Origin: an uncultured Muribaculaceae bacterium | Lineage (GTDB): Bacteria > Bacteroidota > Bacteroidia > Bacteroidales > Muribaculaceae | Assembly (NCBI GenBank): GCA_910587915.1 | Contig: CAJUOB010000004.1 | Location: 130,543 to 194,542 of the forward strand | DNA: 64,000 nucleotides | Direction: 5' to 3' | Part shown: positions 18,436 to 27,108 of the stretch, in pieces | Numbering within the stretch: position 1 is the first letter of the stretch | How the letters are laid out: each line of letters starts with the position of its first letter | Program-made: the position numbers and the translations under genes | Notes under the pieces: generated by a model | The model's input: only the letters and a program-made list of their open reading frames with translations | What the model was told of the DNA's origin: nothing | Databases searched by the model: none

Positions 18436-19390
18436 TGGGTCGAAAAACTACATCATCTAGAAATCTGGTGGTGAGAACTCCGGGTTCTGCTTTGCCGGCA
18501 GAAATATCAGGCTCGCCGGCAGCATCCTGCAGTATGGCCTTGGGGAGATTAAATCCGGCATATACCGAGGCAACCGCTCCCCCACCCAGACGTGGATTTA
18601 TCTCCATTATCATATAGCGGTCGTCATCAAGGTCATGAATTATCTGTACCGTCACAGCACCACGCAGGCCGGTAGCCTCAAGTGTGCGGCGCGCAAGTTC
18701 GCTTGCTTGCGGTGAGTCGACAGTGACCGTGCGCACCGCTTCCCCGCCGGCTGTTTCCAACCTTATGCGTGGGCTTGCACCTACTATGCGGCCTGTGCGC
18801 GTCTCTACATAGCAATCCACGGTTATTTCCTCGCGGTTATCGATACGCTCCTGTATAAGGTAGCGGTCTTCGCGTCCCTGGAATTCGAAAAGTTTCTGAA
18901 GACTGTTGATTTCAACAATGCCTTTCGATGCCGAGCCGAAACGTGGCTTGGCAATAAGCCGCAGACACGGGTCGCCGGCCCGATAGGTAGCCGGTATTGG
19001 CAACCCGAGACGCTCGAAAAACTCTGCTGCGGCCACCTTGTCGAACATTTTTTCGGCCAGCTCGCGTCCCGGTGCAGGCACAAATACTCCTCGATGAGGA
19101 TAGCGTGCCACATACTCCGACGCCACTCCGACCGCACCATCGACAAATGGCAACATTATATCGACTCCGAGGCGTTCCACGGTATCATCGATATGCCCGA
19201 AAAGTTCCGGATCGGACCAACGGAGCCCTTCGACCATGTCGCTCGCCACTGCAGCAAGCGGGCACGCGCAGTCGAGCTCATAGCCTACAATATGAACTTC
19301 AAGCCCGAGGACACGGCCAGCGTTCTTGAACAGGCGCGCCATGCCCACACGCTTGGCTCCTCCGAGGAATAGTATGGTCACCGTTTTCAT
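18428..19390 (-). CDS. ATP-grasp ligase-like protein
   Basis: 320 residues with the ATP-grasp fold: an N-terminal Rossmann-like part (ILFLGGAKRVGMARL), the nucleotide-binding segment LRLIAKPRFGSASKGI near 145, and the metal ligands in YMIMEINPRLGGG near 265. It resembles CarB/PylC-like ATP-grasp proteins that join a carboxylate to an amine. The gene is held between legB-like (4-base overlap) and neuB-like (8-base overlap), so it probably acts on the same sugar pathway, for example by adding an amino acid or other acyl group. That role is inferred from position only. Confidence 0.75.
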   Translation of the reverse strand: MKTVTILFLGGAKRVGMARLFKNAGRVLGLEVHIVGYELDCACPLAAVASDMVEGLRWSDPELFGHIDDTVERLGVDIMLPFVDGAVGVASEYVARYPHRGVFVPAPGRELAEKMFDKVAAAEFFERLGLPIPATYRAGDPCLRLIAKPRFGSASKGIVEINSLQKLFEFQGREDRYLIQERIDNREEITVDCYVETRTGRIVGASPRIRLETAGGEAVRTVTVDSPQASELARRTLEATGLRGAVTVQIIHDLDDDRYMIMEINPRLGGGAVASVYAGFNLPKAILQDAAGEPDISAGKAEPGVLTTRFLDDVVFRPND

Positions 19391-20373
19391 CGGTTATATA
19401 TGTCAGATTTGTACTTCGCAAGGTTTTCCGGCTTGCAGAACCACTCCACAGTAGCGCGTAGGCCATCTTCGAGAGTATGGCGCGGACGCCAATCGGTAAG
19501 CGAAGTGATGATGGTATTATCGCCGCACAGACGGTTGACCTCGCTTTTAGCCGGACGAAGCCTTTCGGGATCGACAACGGCATCGACCTCAACCCCCATG
19601 ATACGTGCTATTGTCGCGAGAGTATCGGCCATGCTTACTTCCGTGCCGGTTGCGATATTTATGTTACGTCCCTCTATGCCGGGAGTTTCGGCCAACGCTA
19701 TGAAGCCGGCGGCTGTATCGGCCACATAATTGAAGTCGCGTGTAGGCGATAGGTCGCCGAGCTTAAGCTGACCTTTCCCACTGGCTATCTGAGTGATAAT
19801 TGTAGGAATAATGGCACGTGCGCTCTGACGCGGCCCATATGTATTGAACGGACGGGCTATCACCACGGGCAAGTCGAAGGCCCGGTAGAAACTTTCGGCT
19901 ATGGCATCGGCTCCTATCTTGGTTGCCGAGTATGGCGACTGCGGTTGGCGCGGATGCTTCTCATCGATAGGCACATATTGTGCTGTGCCATAGACCTCGC
20001 TCGTAGATGTAACCACAATTCGGCTTACACCACAGTCGCGGGCAGCCTGACACATATTGAGAGTCCCCTTTATATTAGTGTCGACATAGCTATCGGGGGC
20101 TACATAACTGTACGGTATCGCTATGAGTGCCGCAAGATGAAAGACAGTGTCGACTCCGCGGCATATGTGGCGGCAGAAATCCGGATCGCGGACATCGCCA
20201 CACACGATTTCGAGGCGATCGTAGGGCGCCACATCCTCAAGCCAGCCCCAGTTGTTGAAAGAATTATATTGAGCGAGAGCACGCACTTTGTAGCCACGGG
20301 CAAGGAGCGCCTCTGTGAGATGCGAGCCGATGAAGCCGTCGGCTCCGGTGACAAGTGCCGTTTTTTCTACCAT
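19387..20373 (-). CDS. LegB-like NAD-dependent nucleotide-sugar 4,6-dehydratase
   Basis: 328-residue extended SDR. The NAD-binding motif is TGADGFIGSHL (residues 9-19). The catalytic Thr/Ser and Tyr-x3-Lys are in TSTSEVYG and SPYSATKIGADA. RPFNTYGPRQSARAIIPTII is typical of the 4,6-dehydratase group that includes LegB of the legionaminic acid route, which makes the 4-keto-6-deoxy sugar from UDP- or GDP-GlcNAc. Later pathway genes (aminotransferase, acetyltransferase, hydrolyzing epimerase, CMP-transferase) are not in the window. It overlaps the lipoprotein gene by seven bases upstream and the ATP-grasp gene by four bases downstream. Confidence 0.82.
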   Translation of the reverse strand: MVEKTALVTGADGFIGSHLTEALLARGYKVRALAQYNSFNNWGWLEDVAPYDRLEIVCGDVRDPDFCRHICRGVDTVFHLAALIAIPYSYVAPDSYVDTNIKGTLNMCQAARDCGVSRIVVTSTSEVYGTAQYVPIDEKHPRQPQSPYSATKIGADAIAESFYRAFDLPVVIARPFNTYGPRQSARAIIPTIITQIASGKGQLKLGDLSPTRDFNYVADTAAGFIALAETPGIEGRNINIATGTEVSMADTLATIARIMGVEVDAVVDPERLRPAKSEVNRLCGDNTIITSLTDWRPRHTLEDGLRATVEWFCKPENLAKYKSDIYNR

Positions 20374-20822
20374 GTTTTCTTGAATTTATAGATATAAACC
20401 TCTCCTTCGGCCGATGTCCAGCCAAGAATCATATCCGAGCCGTCGAGTTTCTGCACACTAAGCTGAAGCACCTCATTCTCAGGGAAGCCCATCCAGTACG
20501 GCGCCCGGTAGTGACCGGTGCCAGGGCCGTCGGTATTGCAGCTATGTGTGAAGTCGAGCATCAGATAGCCGTCGGTACGTTCCCATGTACCGTCGAAATC
20601 ATACTTTTCATACATACCCTCACTCAGAATCACCATGAGCATCTGCCCCTGGAAATTCCAGAAAGTATCGGTTCCGTCGGGTTGAGAATACACATCTCCA
20701 TTGCGGGTCATGGTCTCAAGATGCCACGAGCCGAACAGAGGACCGATATGGCCATTATTCTGAGTACAGCCCGCAAGGAAAATGATGACTGCGGAAAGCA
20801 ATAATATTTTAATAGTTTTCAC
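20367..20822 (-). CDS. Lipocalin-like lipoprotein
   Basis: 151 residues with a lipobox signal: KILLLSAVIIFLAGC, Cys at 18. The mature protein starts with IGPLFGSWHLETMTRNGD and is all-beta, with GTWERTDGYLMLDF, similar to the small lipocalin-like lipoproteins of Bacteroidetes that often have a GxW start. It is probably anchored in the outer membrane or inner leaflet and may bind a lipid or sugar; no ligand can be named. It overlaps wzi upstream by four bases and legB downstream by seven. Confidence 0.7.
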   Translation of the reverse strand: MKTIKILLLSAVIIFLAGCTQNNGHIGPLFGSWHLETMTRNGDVYSQPDGTDTFWNFQGQMLMVILSEGMYEKYDFDGTWERTDGYLMLDFTHSCNTDGPGTGHYRAPYWMGFPENEVLQLSVQKLDGSDMILGWTSAEGEVYIYKFKKTW

Positions 20823-22360
20823 TTTTTCTTCTTGAAGTTGAACGAACCGGAGTACGATACAGTTGCCATGGCCCCGAAGTTATCGCCTCTGAGATTACCG
20901 GCATCCACTGCCACGGCAGCCTTCAGTTCAAGCCCAGGCAAAGATGCCACCGGATGCCATGAGGCCTCGACCATGGCGGAGGTATCGTGCAGACGCCTGG
21001 GAGCAGGAATGCGCCCCATTCCACCGGCTTTCTGATAGCTCACCATAGCGCGGTACGATACTGAGTTCAGGCAGCCGCTGACACCCGCATGGAAGCCCCG
21101 TGCACGATTGTGAAGGAATTCGAGGAAGCCATTGGTATTGTAGAGCGGCGACATGAGGAAAGGCGAGCCTATACTCATGCCATAGTTGGCATATGCGCCG
21201 TAATAGTTATTATTGTAGTAATTATCGCCTCCGGTTATCCCTTGTGTAATATCAGTGCCGGGGTCATCGTCGACGGCCCAATGTATCGGGCCACTCTGGT
21301 TTGTAAAGTCGAGATACTCCAACACAACCGAAGCCACAGGCGAACCGGGCGCGAAATCGTATTGAACGCCCCAAAGGCCATCCCATCCATTCTGACGACC
21401 TATGCCCGATCCATCTTCCCAAGGCCACTGGAAATAAGCCGACAGCCGAGAGCCGTTTCGGAATGCATATCGGGCCTTGAAGTCCCATGATCCGAGCGTG
21501 TTTCCGGTGTAGTAATCCTCTCCATTGCCCTGAATAGGCAGAAACATCTTGAATACATCCTTGACGTGGAATCCACGGTTGGTTTCCTGCACAAGCTTGC
21601 CGGCACGATAAAAGTGGGTCCAGCCACCGAACTCTCCTGCCGTCTGCATGCCCACTGTAACACTCAACGGTTTGTCGGGACGGGTGCGGAAATAGCAGCG
21701 TTTGTAGGTATACATGAGGTCGCCATCGAGATATCCGCTGTAGTAGTTGAAGCGTTTCTCCTCAAAGCCCGTGTCGCAGAAGCGACCATACATAATCTCA
21801 CCATCGATCTGCACCCAACCGTTGGTGAACGGTATGTTCTGAAAGTCGATGAAACCGGCCGCAACACCGGGAATCGGACGTGCATTATTGCTCCGCACTA
21901 GATCGCCCGACGACAGGCCATCGTCCACAATACCGGAGCGGCGTTCCTTCATACCACCCAGCAGATATACTCCGCGATATTTTATTTCGGCATAGAGTTG
22001 CTGCACTCTGGCCGGAGCCTGACGCAAGGCTCTGACCGACGGTCGACCGTCGACCATCGTACGGTAATCATCGTAGTAAGCAGCCGAGCCATAGCCAAGC
22101 AGATACTCAAAACCGGCGCCCCACCCGAAGCGGCTGCCGGTATCCATCTTTTTACCGATAAAACCGTCGTGCCATACTCCCGACTTTCCGGTTATCTTAC
22201 CGTAATTCCAGGAAGCGAGCATATAAGGGGCAAAAGCTCCGGTCGAAACATTTCCGACCACCGCAGCACGGTATTCCAGAGCCGCTATGCTATCGGCTTT
22301 GGCCACAAAGGCGGCCACAGCCAACAGAATGCAGCACAATGATATTCTATATCTCTCCAT
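20819..22360 (-). CDS. Wzi-like capsule assembly outer-membrane protein
   Basis: 513 residues from the ATG at 22360. An ATG seven codons upstream lies inside the promoter element and is rejected. A signal peptide (YRISLCCILLAVAAFVAKA) is followed by an even spread of beta-strands with aromatic and Gly residues, including WNYGKITGKSGVWHDGFIG, FIDFQNIPFTNGWVQIDGE and WGVQYDFAPGSP, typical of the Cap_assemb_Wzi family. Wzi is an 18-strand outer-membrane barrel that helps fix capsule to the cell surface. It heads an operon with a lipoprotein and nonulosonic acid genes, which fits capsule or surface glycan assembly. Confidence 0.85.
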   Translation of the reverse strand: MERYRISLCCILLAVAAFVAKADSIAALEYRAAVVGNVSTGAFAPYMLASWNYGKITGKSGVWHDGFIGKKMDTGSRFGWGAGFEYLLGYGSAAYYDDYRTMVDGRPSVRALRQAPARVQQLYAEIKYRGVYLLGGMKERRSGIVDDGLSSGDLVRSNNARPIPGVAAGFIDFQNIPFTNGWVQIDGEIMYGRFCDTGFEEKRFNYYSGYLDGDLMYTYKRCYFRTRPDKPLSVTVGMQTAGEFGGWTHFYRAGKLVQETNRGFHVKDVFKMFLPIQGNGEDYYTGNTLGSWDFKARYAFRNGSRLSAYFQWPWEDGSGIGRQNGWDGLWGVQYDFAPGSPVASVVLEYLDFTNQSGPIHWAVDDDPGTDITQGITGGDNYYNNNYYGAYANYGMSIGSPFLMSPLYNTNGFLEFLHNRARGFHAGVSGCLNSVSYRAMVSYQKAGGMGRIPAPRRLHDTSAMVEASWHPVASLPGLELKAAVAVDAGNLRGDNFGAMATVSYSGSFNFKKKK

Positions 22361-22368
22361 ATTCTGCG

Positions 22369-22376
22369 CAAAGATA
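22369..22376 (-). promoter_or_regulatory. -7 promoter element TATCTTTG for the wzi operon
   Basis: Perfect TAnnTTTG on the minus strand ending nine bases before the wzi ATG, so the mRNA would have only a few leader bases. It is 13 bases from the divergent cinA element. Confidence 0.7.
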
Positions 22377-22389
22377 AGCAAAAAAGCGT

Positions 22390-22397
22390 TATTTTTG
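22390..22397 (+). promoter_or_regulatory. -7 promoter element TATTTTTG for cinA
   Basis: TAnnTTTG element ending four bases before the cinA ATG at 22402, which predicts a leaderless or nearly leaderless mRNA. Confidence 0.65.
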
Positions 22398-22401
22398 TAG
22401 T

Positions 22402-23889
22402 ATGAAACTGTCGATTGTGATTATAGGCGACGAGATTCTGCTGGGTCGCGTCACCGATACAAATTCGGGTCTGATAGCCCGTACGCTGGCCGAGCAAGGC
22501 TGGCACATAGAAAGCATATACACTGTTGGCGACACCGCCGAAGCCATAGGTGGCGCCGTGAAGGCAGCAATGGCCGAAAGCGACCTAACCATCAGCACCG
22601 GCGGCCTCGGCCCGACACGCGACGATGTGACAAAGACTGTACTCATGGGCGTATTTGGCGGCGAGCTGCGGCACGACCCGGAGGTTGCCGAAAACATAGA
22701 AAATGTATTCAAACGGAAAGGGCTACAACTCAACGAACTCACCCGCCTTCAAGCCATGGTCCCGACAAGCTGCCGGGTGATTCAGAACCGCGTAGGCACA
22801 GCTCCCATCATGTGGTTTGAAAAAGACGGGAAAGTGCTGGTGGCCATGCCGGGTGTACCGGCCGAAACGCGCACCATGCTTCCGGCTGTAGCCGAAGCTA
22901 TCGAGAAGCACTTCCACACACGTCCCGATACCGTCCGCCGAGAATTTACCGTCACCGGCATATCGGAGTCGGCTCTTGCCCAACGGTTAGCCACCTTCGA
23001 AGATCAACTTCCGGCCGGCTATAAACTGGCCTATCTCCCCTCGCCCGGAGAGATTCTTCTCCGGCTCGAAGGCTCGCCCGACGAATTTGCCGTCCAAGCC
23101 GAAAAACTTACAGCGATGCTTGGCGCGAATTTCGCCGGTGAGGGCAAACTCAGCCCGGCCGAACTTGCCATAGGCACCTTGCGACGCCATGGACTCACCA
23201 TGGCTACTGCCGAAAGCTGCACCGGCGGAAACATTGCAGCGCTCGTCACCTCAGTGGCGGGAGCTTCCGATGTATTCCGGGGTGGAGTTGTAGCATATTC
23301 CAACGATGTGAAGATGGCGGTCCTCGGCGTCGATGCCGATACGCTCGCAGCACATGGAGCTGTATCGGAGCAGACTGTGGCTCAAATGGCCGCCGGTGCA
23401 CGCGAACGTCTCGGAGCGGACTACGCCGTCGCCACAAGTGGCATTGCCGGTCCCGGCGGCGGCACGCCCGAAAAACCGGTAGGCACAGTGTGGACAGCAA
23501 TCGCCGGACCACACGGCACACACACGCGGCTGCTCAATCTCGCAGGCGACCGCCGGGCCGTGATAGACCGTGCATCGGCAACCATGCTTGCCGACCTGGC
23601 AGCTCTCATTGAGGCCGAAAGTCCGTCGCGCAAAGCGATCGAGACTCTTTTCGATGAAAACAAACTCGATGAAGCCGAGGCGGCACTCGACATCATGGCT
23701 GAAACATCCGACCGCCCATGGGCATTATATATGAAAGGCCGTATTGCATGGAAACAAGGACAGAAAAGCCGGGCCATAAGTTTCTATTCCGAAGCAGCCG
23801 GCCTCGACCCTAATTCCGAAGCTGCCACAGCCTTGGAGCAAGCACGCGCTGTGATGGATTTCTACAATAAAGACCTCTACAATCCGTAA
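22402..23889 (+). CDS. cinA: CinA-like nicotinamide-nucleotide amidase with C-terminal TPR extension
   Basis: 495 residues, about 80 longer than the usual CinA (about 415). Residues 1-170 are the COG1058/MoCF-like domain (IIGDEILLGRVTDTNSGLIA, STGGLGPTRDDVTK). Residues about 260-410 are the amidase domain with TAESCTGGNIAALVTSVAGA, the catalytic Ser in ESCTGG, and ATSGIAGPGGGTPEKPVGTV. It deamidates nicotinamide mononucleotide and cleans ADP-ribose-type damage. The extra tail (about 415-495) has two TPR-like helices pairs, PWALYMKGRIAWKQGQKSRA and LDPNSEAATALEQAR, and ends MDFYNKDLYNP, a tail seen in other Bacteroidales TPR proteins. The fusion is unusual. Confidence 0.9.
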   Translation: MKLSIVIIGDEILLGRVTDTNSGLIARTLAEQGWHIESIYTVGDTAEAIGGAVKAAMAESDLTISTGGLGPTRDDVTKTVLMGVFGGELRHDPEVAENIENVFKRKGLQLNELTRLQAMVPTSCRVIQNRVGTAPIMWFEKDGKVLVAMPGVPAETRTMLPAVAEAIEKHFHTRPDTVRREFTVTGISESALAQRLATFEDQLPAGYKLAYLPSPGEILLRLEGSPDEFAVQAEKLTAMLGANFAGEGKLSPAELAIGTLRRHGLTMATAESCTGGNIAALVTSVAGASDVFRGGVVAYSNDVKMAVLGVDADTLAAHGAVSEQTVAQMAAGARERLGADYAVATSGIAGPGGGTPEKPVGTVWTAIAGPHGTHTRLLNLAGDRRAVIDRASATMLADLAALIEAESPSRKAIETLFDENKLDEAEAALDIMAETSDRPWALYMKGRIAWKQGQKSRAISFYSEAAGLDPNSEAATALEQARAVMDFYNKDLYNP

Positions 23890-23892
23890 TTT

Positions 23893-24052
23893 CAGGTAGA
23901 AGGTAGAAATTAGAAGTTATGAGTTAGGAGTGAGAAGTTATACCTGAGAGTTAACGGCTTTCAGTTCACGACTCACTCCACACTTCTCACCCCTAACTAC
24001 CAACTCCTAACTTCTCACTCCTCACTCCTAACTTCCCACTCCTAACTTTCAA
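23893..24052. repeat. Low-complexity imperfect repeats between cinA and uvrA
   Basis: Reiterated words such as AACTTCTCACTCCTAAC, with the reverse complement GTTAGGAGTGAGAAGTT at about 23921, so the segment can fold on itself. Such words are scattered in Bacteroidetes intergenic DNA. No gene is seen here. Confidence 0.8.
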
Positions 24053-24054
24053 TC

Positions 24055-26811
24055 ATGAACAATATAACAGTCAAGGGGGCCCGCGTCAACAATCTCAAGA
24101 ACGTAGATGTGGAAATACCCCGCAACCAACTGGTGGTAATAACCGGCTTGTCCGGCTCGGGCAAATCATCGTTGGCCTTCGACACTCTCTATGCCGAAGG
24201 TCGGCGCCGATATGTAGAGAGCTTGTCGGCATACGCACGCCAGTTTCTCGGACGACTCAACAAGCCGGAATGCGACAGCATCAAGGGGCTTCCGCCGGCA
24301 ATAGCAATAGAACAGAAGGTAAACACACGAAACCCACGATCGACAGTCGGCACTTCTACTGAAATCTACGACTACATACGCATGCTTTTCGGCCGTGTAG
24401 GCCACACATATTCACCGGTATCGGGTGTGGAAGTGAAAAAACACTCTGTCGAGGACGTCCTCGCCACCGCCGCCACTTACCCCGAAGGCAGCCGTGCCGC
24501 TATCGTTGCACCGATCACGCTCCCCGAGGGCCGCACATTGCCACAGCAGCTCGACATATATACAAAGGAAGGCTTCACCCGCGTGGTTACGCCCGAAGCA
24601 GCCTTCGTTGATATATCGGACTACGACAGCACAGCCGTCCCCGACCTGCTCATCGACCGTCTGGCACTACGCCGTGAGGGCGATGAATTGTCGCGACTGG
24701 CGGAATCTGCCGAGACTGCTTTTTTCGAAGGCCATGGTCGCTGTCGGCTTCTGGTGTGGAATGCCGACGGCAAAGTAGACATGCACGAGTTTTCGGTGCG
24801 CTTCGAAGCCGATGGCATTACTTTCCCCGAGCCGTCGGACCAGATGTTCAACTTCAACAACCCGATGGGAGCATGCCCCGTATGCGAAGGCTTTGGGAAA
24901 ACACTCGACATAAGCGAGGAACTGGTAATACCCGATGAGTCGCTTTCGATTTTCGACGACGCCGTGGCCTCATGGCGCGGCCCTAAATCGAAGTTATGGA
25001 AAAACGAATTCATCCATGCCGTGAGTGCTTCTGGCTTCCCGGTGCACAAACCCTATTGGCAACTGTCGGCCGAGGAAAAGCACCTTCTGTGGCGAGGCGA
25101 CGGCGACAAGGTGAAAGGCATAATGGACTATTTCGACTGGGTGTCGACACAGCGGCAGGCCATCGAGTACCGCATGATTCTGGCACGCTACCGAGGAAAA
25201 ACAACCTGCCACGCCTGCGGTGGTTCGCGTCTGCGCCCCGAGGCATCGTATGTGCGTGTCGGAGGGGCCACCGTATCGGAACTGGTGCGCATGCCCGTCG
25301 ACAAGCTACGCCAATGGTTCGCCGACCTATCGCTCGGCGAACGCGACACCAAGATTGCCGAACGCCTGCTCACAGAAATAAACAAACGCCTCGGTTTCCT
25401 CTGCGAAGTCGGACTCGGCTATCTCACCCTCGACCGTCTGAGCAACAGCCTGTCGGGCGGCGAAAGCCAACGCATCAATCTCGCCACTTCACTTGGCAGC
25501 AGCCTTGTGGGATCGCTCTACATACTCGATGAGCCATCTATAGGCCTTCACTCGCGCGACACCGAACGACTAATCGGCGTTCTCCGCCGGCTGCAACGGC
25601 TTGGCAACACTGTCGTGGTTGTCGAGCACGATGAAGAGATAATGCGCGCAGCAGACCGTATCATCGATGTTGGGCCGGCTGCCGGACGACTCGGTGGCGA
25701 AATTGTGTTCCAAGGCGCTCCGGCCGATCTCGAGAAAGTTGAGAAAAGCTACACCATGCAGTACCTTAGCGGCCGGTTGAGCATTCCAGTACCGGGAGTC
25801 CGTCGCAAATGGCGCGACAGCATCCGCATCACCGGCGCGACCGAACACAACCTCAAGAATATCGACGCCCAGTTCCCGCTCGGCGTCATGACCGCTGTGA
25901 CAGGAGTGAGCGGCTCGGGCAAGTCGACCCTCGTACGCGACATTTTCTTCCGGGCCATGGCTCGTGCAGTGCACGATGAAGGCGATGCACCCGGACGCTT
26001 CCGCAAACTCGAAGGCGACATCAAGCGGGTTGCCGACATCACCTTTGTCGACCAAAATCCAATAGGCCGATCCACCCGATCCAACCCGGCGACATATCTG
26101 AAAGCCTACGACGAAATCCGCCAGCTAATGGCATCGCAGCAGGCGGCCAAGCAGCTCGATCTCACACCGGCATCCTTCTCGTTCAACACCGAGGGTGGCC
26201 GATGCGAGGCTTGCAAAGGCGAGGGCTACATCACCATCGAGATGCAATTCCTGGCCGACGTTACCATAGAGTGCGAGCAATGCCACGGCAAACGCTTCAA
26301 ACAGGAAGTGCTCGAAGTAAAATACAACGGAAAGAACATCTCCGACATCCTCGACCTCACAGTCGATGAAGCCATCGAGTTCTTCGCCGCGGAGCAACGC
26401 ATAGTACGCCGTCTTCTGCCACTGCAAGAAGTCGGCCTGGGATACATAAAACTTGGCCAATCGTCGAGCACACTGTCGGGTGGTGAAAATCAGAGAGTGA
26501 AGCTGGCCTACTTCCTGAGCCAGGATCATGCCGGCCCGACAATATTCATATTCGATGAACCCACCACAGGTCTACATTTCCACGATATCCGACTGCTCAC
26601 AAAAGCTTTCGATAGACTCATCGCAATGGGACATACCATAATTGTGGTCGAGCACAATCTCGACGTAATAAAATGCGCCGACTGGATTATCGACATGGGG
26701 CCTGAAGGAGGCGAAGGCGGAGGCCAGATTGTGGCCACCGGCACACCCGAAACCGTAGCGGCCAATCCAGCCAGCGTCACCGGACATTACCTTGCCGAAA
26801 AGTTAGGGTAA
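24055..26811 (+). CDS. uvrA: Excinuclease ABC subunit A
   Basis: 918 residues with two ABC ATPase halves. Walker A motifs are GLSGSGKSSL (from Gly31) and GVSGSGKSTL (near 620); ABC signatures are NSLSGGESQRINLA and STLSGGENQRVKLA. Zinc-binding Cys clusters are CPVCEGFG, CHACGGSR and CEACKGEG ... CEQCHGK. With UvrB it scans DNA and loads the nuclease complex at bulky lesions. Length is slightly below the usual 940, still complete at both ends. The repeat segment upstream leaves little room for a promoter, and none was recognised. Confidence 0.96.
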   Translation: MNNITVKGARVNNLKNVDVEIPRNQLVVITGLSGSGKSSLAFDTLYAEGRRRYVESLSAYARQFLGRLNKPECDSIKGLPPAIAIEQKVNTRNPRSTVGTSTEIYDYIRMLFGRVGHTYSPVSGVEVKKHSVEDVLATAATYPEGSRAAIVAPITLPEGRTLPQQLDIYTKEGFTRVVTPEAAFVDISDYDSTAVPDLLIDRLALRREGDELSRLAESAETAFFEGHGRCRLLVWNADGKVDMHEFSVRFEADGITFPEPSDQMFNFNNPMGACPVCEGFGKTLDISEELVIPDESLSIFDDAVASWRGPKSKLWKNEFIHAVSASGFPVHKPYWQLSAEEKHLLWRGDGDKVKGIMDYFDWVSTQRQAIEYRMILARYRGKTTCHACGGSRLRPEASYVRVGGATVSELVRMPVDKLRQWFADLSLGERDTKIAERLLTEINKRLGFLCEVGLGYLTLDRLSNSLSGGESQRINLATSLGSSLVGSLYILDEPSIGLHSRDTERLIGVLRRLQRLGNTVVVVEHDEEIMRAADRIIDVGPAAGRLGGEIVFQGAPADLEKVEKSYTMQYLSGRLSIPVPGVRRKWRDSIRITGATEHNLKNIDAQFPLGVMTAVTGVSGSGKSTLVRDIFFRAMARAVHDEGDAPGRFRKLEGDIKRVADITFVDQNPIGRSTRSNPATYLKAYDEIRQLMASQQAAKQLDLTPASFSFNTEGGRCEACKGEGYITIEMQFLADVTIECEQCHGKRFKQEVLEVKYNGKNISDILDLTVDEAIEFFAAEQRIVRRLLPLQEVGLGYIKLGQSSSTLSGGENQRVKLAYFLSQDHAGPTIFIFDEPTTGLHFHDIRLLTKAFDRLIAMGHTIIVVEHNLDVIKCADWIIDMGPEGGEGGGQIVATGTPETVAANPASVTGHYLAEKLG

Positions 26812-26850
26812 ACTGATATTCAGGCAACAATAGGCTAAAACGATAGCTTT

Positions 26851-26896
26851 GTAGGAACGCGAGTCCTGCGCCAACGCGCAGAATACGCGTTCCTAC
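26851..26896. repeat. Nested inverted repeat after uvrA
   Basis: GTAGGAACGCG and CGCGTTCCTAC form an 11-base outer stem; an inner stem CTGCGC/GCGCAG around CAAC sits within it. No U-run follows. It resembles an isolated REP-type element. Confidence 0.7.
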
Positions 26897-26950
26897 TGGT
26901 TATCATAGGCTCTGCCTCCATGCAGCGTCCCACCACTGACCCATTTATGC

Positions 26951-26986
26951 AAAAAGAGCTGTAAACTCCTGGTTTGCAGCTTTTTT
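26951..26986. terminator. Bidirectional terminator between uvrA and tRNA-Ser
   Basis: AGCTGTAAAC / GTTTGCAGCT, loop TCCTG, with A5 on the left and T6 on the right. Confidence 0.8.
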
Positions 26987-27004
26987 GCGGAAAGGCAGGG
27001 ATTC
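26987..27004. repeat. Second copy of the tRNA-Ser 3' end (18 bases)
   Basis: GCGGAAAGGCAGGGATTC is identical to 27108-27125, which is the acceptor and T-arm end of the tRNA gene, 121 bases away in the same orientation. The sequence past it does not match a tRNA. Confidence 0.8.
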
Positions 27005-27077
27005 TTTCCCCGCTGCGCTACGAAAGCGCTTCGCGATAACGAACCCTTCCAAGGTTCTCACCGTGTCCTTTATGCAC

Positions 27078-27104
27078 GAAAGCCGCTGAAATTCAGCTGC
27101 TTTC
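27078..27104. repeat. Hairpin just 3' of tRNA-Ser
   Basis: GAAAGCCGCTGAA / TTCAGCTGCTTTC, a 13-base stem with one mismatch, four bases beyond the tRNA 3' end on the minus strand. It may mark a processing site; no U-run follows. Confidence 0.6.
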
Positions 27105-27108
27105 TTAG

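Noticed and set aside
26851..26896. uvrA terminator
   Set aside because: The stem is strong but no U-run follows on either strand; the hairpin at 26951-26986 is the better terminator.
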